Origin: Monocercomonoides exilis
Lineage: Eukaryota > Preaxostyla > Oxymonadida > Polymastigidae
Length of the DNA stretch: 64,000 bases
Direction of reading: 5' to 3'
Assembly: GCA_001643675.2 (NCBI GenBank)
Contig: LSRY02000062.1
Span: 368,501 to 432,500, forward strand
Below, piece after piece: positions 56,421 through 64,000 of the stretch. The notes beneath the pieces were generated by a model. That model worked only from the letters and a program-made list of their open reading frames with translations. It had not been told where the DNA came from and did not search any database. Numbering within the stretch: the first letter of the stretch is position 1; each line of letters starts with the position of its first letter. A program made the position numbers and the translations under genes.

Positions 56421-57260
56421 TAGTTTTCCCCTACTGATAGATAGCAAAATTATTGTCAAGATGGTAATTCTAGTAAGTACGAGAGGAACCCTAGAATCGT
56501 ATAATTGGCATTTGCGGTTAGTTGAGAAACTAGTGCCGCGAAGCTACCATACGTTAGATTATGACTGAACGCCTCTAAGTCAGAATCTATTCCAGAAATA
56601 GCTAATATGACAATTGAAGGATTATATTGATAATCTCCTGGGCATGTTTCCTGCAAAGGAAAGAATTGATTTTTAGATAAAAATAGAGATATGGAAATTA
56701 AGACCATGGCCATCGAGGATAATTGACAACCCTCCTATCTACGGTCGGCGACGATTGGATAAGGGAAGATCCTGTAATGGGATGTGTGTAAATGGGGTCG
56801 TATCTTCCAGGTGTGCTGTAGAATAACATATATGACTAGAATATATTGTGATGGGTCTTGTATCTCCTTTAAATGCCTTGTGGATCGAAGTTGGTATATA
56901 GACTGAGATTCTATATTATACTGCTTTGCAAGGGAGTAAATTTATAAGGAAATTGAGATATTTTATTTCCAAGTCGAGGATCTTGAAGGATTGGTTGTAC
57001 CGCCTTTGAAAGATTTGGCCGGAACGGTTGGTCCAATAAAAACATTAAGGTGAATGCAATACGGATTCTATTAGGTTAGGATTTTTCGTTTCATTCGCTG
57101 GACCATTTTTTGCCTGGCTATTGTAAAGATAAATGAGAATATTGGTAAAGGGGTCATGCCTGAGAAGGACGGATTAGACGAATCCTTGTTATCAGAGGGC
57201 TGTGCGTCTCAGAGTGTTTTGTTTGCACGATTTACTGAGGCTTAACTCTGAATATTGTCC
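56235..57260 (+). rRNA. Large-subunit (28S) rRNA, 3' portion only
   Basis: Contains the universal domain V and VI landmarks in order: GGGATAACTGGCTTGTGGC (56260 on), GATTCTTCGATGTCGGCTC (about 56310), CACCCACTAACAGGGAACGT (about 56371), TAGACCGTCG (about 56421), the sarcin-ricin loop GTACGAGAGGAAC (about 56477) and GCCGCGAAGCTACCAT (about 56536). GAACGCCTCTAAGTCAGAAT follows (about 56567). The 3' end is placed near 57240-57260, after ACTGAGGCTTAACTCTG. About 1 kb is present; the first two thirds or more of the 28S, including the A-site finger and the rest of the peptidyl-transferase ring, is absent upstream, where unrelated AT-rich spacer lies. The sequence left is well conserved, apart from small deviations such as GACCGTCGCGAGAC. 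Truncation is either biological or an assembly junction. Confidence 0.93.
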
Positions 57261-57904
57261 ACTAATTAATTTTTTTTTGATTAAGTCATTGAATAAAAAA
57301 AAGTCCGTTAAATAACCCTCCCCACAAGTAAATGTTTTAAAATTCATTGATATTCTCTTTTCAGGTTGAAAACGTATGAATGATTGAATATAAAAACATT
57401 GAAATTGGACTTTGGTTGGAACGCCTTAATAATACCATGGATGAAGTACTACCCCCCAAAATAACTGTTCATTTTTGGGAAAGGAAAAAATAAATGGGAA
57501 TTTGAGGGAATCCAATGTGGGAAAAAGTCATAAAGGATGAAACTTTTTTTGAGTTGAAAATTAATGATTTCAAAAATAAAGTTTCTATCCTCTCTTTAGG
57601 AGAACTTCTTCAAAGAAATGATGATATTTAATCTTATTGGTCACATCATCATTTCTTTAAAGTATTTTCTGACTTCAAGAAATGTTTCTATCTCCAACAA
57701 ATGAGAAGAAAGAAACATCTTCAAAGATGATGATAGCATGTGTTAATCATGTTTATCATGGTTGCACATAGCTTAAGTCATCATGACTTTGAAGTATTTT
57801 TTGACTCAAAAAAAAGACACTTTCAAAAAAAGTTTCAGACTCCAAAAAAAAAAGAAAAAAGTGGGGAAAAATTGGAAATAGAAGGAAACAGTCACGTGGG
57901 GTGG

Positions 57905-57990
57905 GGGCCGCGCGACAAACGCGGCAAAAGGGCGGGGAGCGAAAGCGACCGAACTTTTGCCGTGTGTTGCGTCGGCCATTGGGTGGGACT
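57905..57990 (+). other. GC-rich island with competing inverted repeats
   Basis: GCCGCG (57907-57912) pairs with CGCGGC (57920-57925). Overlapping it, CGGCAAAAG (57922-57930) pairs perfectly with CTTTTGCCG (57954-57962), enclosing GCGAAAGC, a stable GNRA-type mini-hairpin (57939-57946). A further stem, TGGGT with ACCCA, lies at about 57970-57988. The first two stems share bases and so exclude each other. This would suit a structured transcript or an rRNA 3' processing site, but that is inference. Confidence 0.5.
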
Positions 57991-58177
57991 CTTACCCATC
58001 AAAAAAGTGATTCTTTCTTAAAAATTCCCCCACCAAATTGTTCCTCTTGCCATGTACAATTTTGAGGGTTTTCGAATTTTCATTGAAAATTTTTGCGGCT
58101 TCCCCCCTGAAATTATTAATAGAATTAATTCTGACTTTTAAAAACTATTCTTTCCCCTTCTTCTATTTTCGCGAGAT

Positions 58178-58280
58178 GGATGAATATCTGCGCGCAGGAA
58201 TGATGTGCGCAGATTTCATCCAGCGAGCGCTACAGGAGTGGTAGCGCGAGTGATGTTACCCTGACCTCGCGGTTAGCGAG
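58178..58280 (+). repeat. Three consecutive hairpins
   Basis: Hairpin 1: GGATGAATATCTGCGC (58178-58193) with GCGCAGATTTCATCC (58207-58221), one bulge. Hairpin 2: GCGCTAC (58227-58233) with GTAGCGC (58241-58247), 7-nt loop. Hairpin 3: CTCGC (58266-58270) with GCGAG (58276-58280), 5-nt loop. They sit in an AT-rich background, about 900 bases beyond the 28S end. Confidence 0.7.
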
Positions 58281-61200
58281 AAATTTTTGATTTTCCATCA
58301 AAAAAAGGGGTCATTTTCAATGGAGAAAATCGATATTTTTGTATTTATTTTTTTTTAAAATATGAAACTTTTTTTAATAAAATATCCTTTTAACTACTCT
58401 TCTTTTCTTATCTTTTGATATACTTTTTATTAAAATCTGATGAGTGGCTATTGAGATATGATCAAATAAAGATTTTTTCAAACTTTATATATTTTTTTAT
58501 AATTTTTTCTATTTTTTGAAATTGATGAAAATTGGATAGAAGATGTGTAATATTATAATATTAATTGTGATGATATTATTGTGAGGATATTGTTTGTTAT
58601 GGTTGAATAAAAATGAAAAAATAACATTCTGAAATATCAACAAAAATAAGATACTTTTTTGTTTGCTTAGAACCAACCATCAATATCAATGTTCTTATAT
58701 ATTATTATCATCTATATTATATCTATTATATTATATAAAAAAACCAATTGAATTCAACTGTTCTTTGTGATGATATAATTTTTTTAATTTTTTTCATTTT
58801 TCAAAATATTTTTTTATCTCAACAACTGACTTTTTCTTTCCATTGAAAAAATTCACATATAATGTTAATATGATATAGTATATTATATATTTTTTTGGTG
58901 TTAATCTGTTCAACAATTTTGAAGATAAAAAAATATTTTCATTTTTCCCACTTTTTTCGAATAATAATTAATTTTTTTATTTTTTTGGAACTTTAAATTC
59001 ATCTCAATTTTATTATCAAATAAATAGCAATCACATAATACATCTCTATTATTCTTATTTTTAAAGTTGAACATCATTTCATTTTTTTATTATTTTTTTT
59101 TTCATTTTTTTCAATCTTAATAAATATTTTTCTTTTTATTCCATGAACAGATAAATTTGAAAATTATATTTTGTATAGGTTATGAGGGGTGAGGAATGTG
59201 TTGGTGTATAGGGAGATTGGTTACAAACTGTTTTTGAAAAGTCGAATTTTTAACATTGAAAAATGGTTTTGATCTAGATCAAACATTTTTTCAAAAAAAT
59301 GAAATTCAGTAAAGAAGTTGGAATTGGTGGTTGATGAAAAGTTACGTATATGGGTAATAATATGAGAGGAATTGAATGATATTAAAATCAGAAATTAATC
59401 GATTCAAATTGTGGAATGATATGTTAATTAAAATTTTTTCAGTCAAAATTTTCGAAATTATTTTTTTAATATCTCGATAAATAAATTTTTCAAAACCGTA
59501 AGACTTTACCAGAGTGTTAGTTGGACCATTTGTGAATTTTTGAAGTCAGGGTCAAAAATTCGAAAAATGCGAAATTTTCATTTTTTCTGATTAAGTTGAA
59601 TTTAGCTCAAGTAAGTCAGAAAAAATGAAAAATTGGAGAAAATCGGTTTTTATGAAAGTTGTGATCGAAACTTATGAAAACACAAAAAGTTCGGATAATT
59701 CGCGAATAGTCCGCTGAATTTTTTTCTCGGGCCAGATTGGTCTGGTTAGTGAGAAAATGTCATATGAAGAATTTGACTGAAAAAGTGCTGATCTAAGATC
59801 AACGACCGAAAAATATGAGGTCTCAGATTCCTTTGATAATTGGCAGGTGGCAAGGACGTGGGCCCCTTATAAACATACTCGAATCTAAATTTTTTTCTAC
59901 CGAGCGGTTGTGGCAGGGCAGTGCGGACAAGTTGGCCATTTTGACTGAAAAATCGAAAAATATTTTTTTTCTCGAAAATTTCAAAGTGGATATAAAATAT
60001 GATTCCATGAATGAATATGAGTTGTAATGTTGTATATTGGTGATTTTTGGTTGGATACACTGATTTGTAGTTTTTGAGTTATAATCGAATTTTTGAGTGA
60101 AAATGGTCATTTTTGAGGTAAATCGAGTATAACACCAGAAGTTATGGCCAGATAAATTTGATATTAATATATGATATATGTGCATATAGTGCGGTAATAG
60201 CATGCATATGTGTGTTGGTGGCGGGGGTCTGGAAGGCTGTCCAGAAAAGAAATAAAAATTATGAGGATGACTGGGGGTGCCTGGTTGGTGAAGTCACAGA
60301 GGGCGAAGGAGAGGCAAGTGGCTGAATCGAAACACATATGACCGGCACAGGAACCCATGCCCGGATGTGGCCAAACGGCGTTTTGATCGGCCCAGTGGTT
60401 GCTGAGAAATCCGAGCGGCTAGTTGTTTTGAGTTCAGTTCGGATTTTTCACACAGAAAAGTGACTTGGGGGTATTGACTTGGGAGAGCTGTGGAGAGTGA
60501 AGGGAGGGCAAGTGACCGGAGTTAGAGGGATATGTTGGGGAATGTTAGTGGGGGTAGGATGTGGTGTAATTGCTAAGATATCCGTCCAGTGGTTGCCAAG
60601 TTACTGTGTGGCCAATATATTTTTTCTATGAAAATTGTATTTTTTCTATGATAATTTTCTATGTGATCTTGACTGCCCGACCTCGAAGTGCCATCTTTTT
60701 CGAAAAACTCACAGACTCAATTTGAGTTTGACTGAAAAAGGAGTTGAGTGGAGGATATCTGTGGAAGGGCTGATGGGCAGGGCTGGCAAAGGCCACAGGG
60801 CAAGGAGCGAGTGAGGTGGGCTATGTGCTGGGCCTATTGCTGGGCAGGCCCTGTGGCTTGGCCTGGCTCTATTCCACATACACTGTATTTCCCCAGTGAG
60901 AAAAAGTGACTGAGGGTGCAATGTTCCGATGGTTATAGAAACTCAGGTGTTGGAGCCAGAGCTCCAGAAACAAAAGTGACAGTGTGCGCACAGACTGTGG
61001 CTGCACGCTGGGCAGGGTGCTGCTGGGCGCCTGTGGATCCTTCTGGCTGGGTGGGCCAGACACTCACTTTTTTCACTGAGAAAACAGACTGGAAAACACT
61101 CTTCATTGGAGTGTATCTTTTTATCGGTCATAACTTACAGCTTGGCTGATGTGGGCAGAGTGGGCGTGTGGGCAGTGGCTACAAGGCTGGGTGGTGGGAG

Positions 61201-61483
61201 TGTGGCTGGGCTGGCTGGCTGGGCTGTGGAATAAGAAAAAGTGAGTGAAAAATGACTGGGCCAGCCATTGAGGTACCCCCTCTCATTCAACGAACCTATC
61301 TCCTCAGGTGTTGGAGGGAGAGCTCCAGAAACAAAAGTGACGGTGTAGCGGGGGACCAGGGCTGTGCAGTGGGCAGGGTCTGGTTTGTGGGCTGTGGGCC
61401 GGGCCGGCTGGGTGGGCTGTGCACTGGGTTTTGTTCAGTCACTTTCAATGAAAAAACCTCAAATATGGTGAAAGACCCCGGGT

Positions 61484-63225
61484 GCCCAGACCAGAATATC
61501 CATCTTTTTCGAAAAACTCATAGACTCAACTTTACTACACTGAGGTTTCCTCGATTTTTGTGACTTTTGATACTAGAAATACACTATGAAAATGGAATAC
61601 CTGAAAAACCTGCTTTGATACTAAAAAAGGGGAAAATTACACTACGCCGAGGTTTTCGTGGCGTAGTGTAATAAGGATGAATTTGATACTAGAAATTTGA
61701 GCTCCTAGGAAAAGTGACCAAATTACACTACACTTCGAAAACCTCGGCGTAGTGTATTTTGAGGTTTTTGATACTAGAAAATTTTGTCAATGAAGTTTCT
61801 CTATGAAAAATACACTGTGGACCCCCCATGTTCACAGACTCATAGCGCCTCAGGGGCAAGTCAGCGAAACTTCTCGTTGCCATAGAGGGTCTCGCTGCAC
61901 ACTCGCTCTACACAATGGTGGTAATATCATTCGGCCCAGTTGTGTTGCCCTGAAGTTATAGGGCAAATACTCATATCTTTCATATGAAAAACCCTTTCTC
62001 AATGATATTTTATGCTATGGACCCTGTATATTGCATGGGCCATAGGGAATTACCTTTAAGAGCTGGAAAGTTCTAGATGCCATAGGGCAAGTAGCTGTGC
62101 TCTTGCAGTATCCAATGGTAGTAATATCTTTGCCCTCAGTCCATATGCCTTTTCACTATACTCAATATACTGACATCTTTGAATGAAAAATGTTCTTTTT
62201 TCATAGGGGACCCCTTGGCTTCACAGACTCATATCTTTTGATCGGTCATAACTTACAGCCAAGCTGATATCACTGCAATGTGCCCACATACTGTGCCTAC
62301 AATATGGCACACATCCAGTGTCTATGCCCTGCCTGTGTATTTCACTACAGCCATTATACTCACTTTTCATAGGGAAAGTTGACTCAGACCCCCTTATGTT
62401 CCAGCCCTTGTAGCTTGCCAGGCGTAAGAGCTGGAAAGTTCTAAATGCCATAGAGGGTCTAGCTCCTCACTCACTCTATCCAACTATACCACTACTTTTC
62501 CCACCACTCTTATCCCCTTTTCACTATACTCAATATACTAACATTTTTGAATGATTTTCCACTTTTTCATATAGGACCCCCTTATCTTCCAACCCTTGTA
62601 TCTTTTTATCGGTCATAACTTACAGGCTGGCTGATGGTATGAGATTGTGCGTATGCTCTGCCACTACGTATCCATAGGCATTCCACTCCACTCCTCTGGC
62701 TGCTCCAGCAGCAGTGTGAGAAAAAGTGAGTTTTGATAGGGGCATTTCGTATGGAAACATTGAAGAGGCCATAGCGCGCCAGGCTTAAGAGCTGGAAGGC
62801 TGGAACAAAAAACCAGATGAAAGGCAGTGAGGGGACACACAAGGTGGTGTGGTAGTGGCAAGGCTTTGGTGTGTCCCCATCCCAAGAAACACTGTGGAAG
62901 GATACTAAAAATTTTCATTGAGGTTTTTTCTAGTATCATTTTTTGGCATTTTCACTAGGCCGAGGTTTTCGCGGCGTAGTGTATTTGGGGCACTTTTGAT
63001 ACTAGCCGATATTTTCTAGTATCAAAATCATCCTTATTACACTACGCCGAGGTTTTGGTGGCGTAGTGTAATTTTGAGATTTTTTAGTATCAAAGCAGGT
63101 TTTTCGATGAGGTCGTTTTCGTAGTGTAATTCTAGTATGAAAAAGGGAAAAAAACGCGAAAACCTGGGCGTAGTGTAATTGAGTCTATGAGTTTTTTGGA
63201 AAAGATGGTGTTTTTGGTGCGGGCT
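61484..63225. repeat. 1.7-kb foldback structure: inverted arms of ~320 bp around a ~1.1-kb centre
   Basis: The left arm, about 61484-61800, reads CATCTTTTTCGAAAAACTCA, then the GATACTAG and CTACGCC blocks, and CCTGCTTTGATACTAAAAAA. It matches the reverse complement of about 62900-63225 block by block, including AATAAGGATGA beside the hairpin. Similarity is imperfect, with small indels. A further copy of the arm's outer end lies at 60692. The centre (61800-62900) holds the ~365-bp modules. No ORF is present inside. Confidence 0.7.
61637..61671. repeat. Perfect hairpin TTACACTACGCC / GGCGTAGTGTAA, member of a five-copy family
   Basis: A 12-bp perfect stem with an 11-nt loop (GAGGTTTTCGT). Related copies are at 61723-61756, 62953-62983, 63037-63071 (again a perfect 12-bp stem) and 63157-63180 (half-copy). 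They belong to the two inverted arms of the foldback structure. The stem is more conserved than the flanks, which points to selection on structure or to repeated copying. Confidence 0.75.
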
Positions 63226-64000
63226 GTCGGGGATTTTTACGGAAGTATACTTAGGGGGACACCCCCCGAAAAAATTTTTTTTCTGACTTCATTTTTTTTC
63301 GACAAAAGTTGTCTGGTGAGGATAGTCTGAGCCAGGGCTTATGTGATATGGGGTTAGTATAGAAGTGTGACTTGTATATAAAACTCCATAGGAAAAAAAG
63401 TGGATTCTGAATGAAAAATTTATATAGGGGGCTGTCTATGATACTGAGGCGTTGTGTAATAGTGGTCTATTGTATATATATGTATATAGTATTATGTCAT
63501 ATGTATAGCAAATAGGTGGGTAGGCTTTGTATGTTAAGGAAGATAGTATATGGTATTTGAATGGGAATAATATGTATGTGTCTCTTTGAATGAAATACCT
63601 TTGCATGATTATACAGAAACTCACAGAGTGTGAAGTATAAATGAAGGTGGTTCAAAAGGGATGGGTTTGTTGGGTCTGATGAGAATGAAAAGCAACATGT
63701 GATTGTATATAAGGGTCAAGCAATACATGTTTTATGAAAACATCTTCTGGTAGCAATGGCTGATCAGATGGGTCGAATAATAAAGTGAGTTGTTTGAGTC
63801 TTTGAGTCTGATGTGTAATAATGTTGGATGAAGAGATGAAGATGACTCTAATAAAATCGATGTGTCTGAGAAGTTGTTGTGAGAGAGTGCTATGCTAGTA
63901 GTGAATGTGTGTTGTGAGGCAGTATAGTATATGGTTATGTGGAGTGAAGTAGTTTGATTTGGATGCAATGAATCCATTTTTGGAGAACTGCTTGATTTTA

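Larger units (their letters stand above)
57261..60150. other. Presumed rDNA intergenic spacer, AT-rich part with two GC-rich hairpin clusters
   Basis: Follows the 28S 3' end directly. Mostly AT-rich and non-coding. Two compact GC-rich islands stand out: 57905-57990 (nested inverted repeats and a GAAA tetraloop) and 58178-58280 (three adjacent hairpins). Both are listed separately. The open frame 57740-58021 over the first island is not considered a gene. Confidence 0.6.
60150..64000. repeat. Presumed rDNA spacer with degenerate ~361-368 bp modules
   Basis: Repeated marks show modular structure. CTCAGGTGTTGGAG recurs at 60942 and 61303 (361 apart). TAAGAGCTGGAA recurs at 62057, 62425 and 62786 (368 and 361 apart). 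ATCGGTCATAACTTACAG occurs near 61123, 62241 and 62608. The 60.2-61.5 kb part is G+C-rich with many GCTGGCTGGG-type words. AGAAAAGTGA/GAAAAAGTGA boxes recur at about 60454, 60900, 61233 and 62718. No gene is supported anywhere here. 63230-64000 is G/T-rich without recognisable structure, and no telomere repeat array is reached. Confidence 0.65.

Noticed and set aside
57740-58021. 93-codon open frame beyond the 28S rRNA
   Set aside because: It runs through a hairpin-rich GC island, starts on TTG-type context and has no recognisable protein features.
60150-63225. CRISPR-like array in the repeated spacer
   Set aside because: Repeats are inverted, degenerate and far apart (about 365 bp or irregular), with no regular short spacers and no cas genes.
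63230-64000. Telomere at the right end of the window
   Set aside because: The sequence is G/T-rich but shows no tandem TTAGGG or other regular short repeat.

Overview
The window looks like nuclear DNA of an oxymonad-type flagellate (Preaxostyla, most like Monocercomonoides). This is inferred, not proven by any search. The reasons are: AT-rich spacers; long genes with few short GT-AG introns (mostly 53-127 nt); the standard stop codons; serine-repeat-rich proteins; a giant surface protein made of beta-helix-like repeats with a C-terminal kinase-like lobe; a gene fragment that resembles a family I recall as abundant in Monocercomonoides; and a large-subunit rRNA with eukaryotic core motifs.

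Layout. 1-2951: 3' part of a DCP2 mRNA-decapping gene with a long Ser-rich tail. 4151-12637: a mobile-element zone with a nearly intact hAT-type transposase (about 4563-7907) and, near the right edge, a 298-bp foldback MITE flanked by TA; its surroundings recur in inverted orientation at 4151-4282 without the MITE. 13369-20337 (minus): giant coiled-coil protein. It is head-to-head, 68 bp apart, with a small RIIa-domain protein (20406-20707). 21349-21853: profilin. 23037-28171 (minus): second large charged coiled-coil protein. 28653-29219 (minus): small Pro/Gln-rich protein with two introns. 29479-36815: tau-tubulin-kinase-like kinase of the CK1 group, with a 2,050-residue tail ending in a CaaX box. 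37657-38367: pogo/Tigger-like MITE. 38521-39276 (minus): broken member of a lineage-specific family. 42000-45400: GC-rich decayed coding sequence. 46438-54297: giant type-I membrane protein with a pseudokinase lobe.

56235-57260: the last ~1 kb of 28S rRNA, cut at its 5' side right at a CCCTAACCCT motif. 57260-64000 looks like rDNA intergenic spacer: hairpin clusters, degenerate ~361-368 bp modules, and a 1.7-kb structure with inverted arms.

Functionally the central block is rich in likely cytoskeletal genes (profilin, RIIa protein, two long coiled-coil proteins, a kinase group that acts on microtubule proteins). Co-regulation is not shown beyond one compact shared promoter. The right end has the character of a subtelomeric or rDNA-flanking region.
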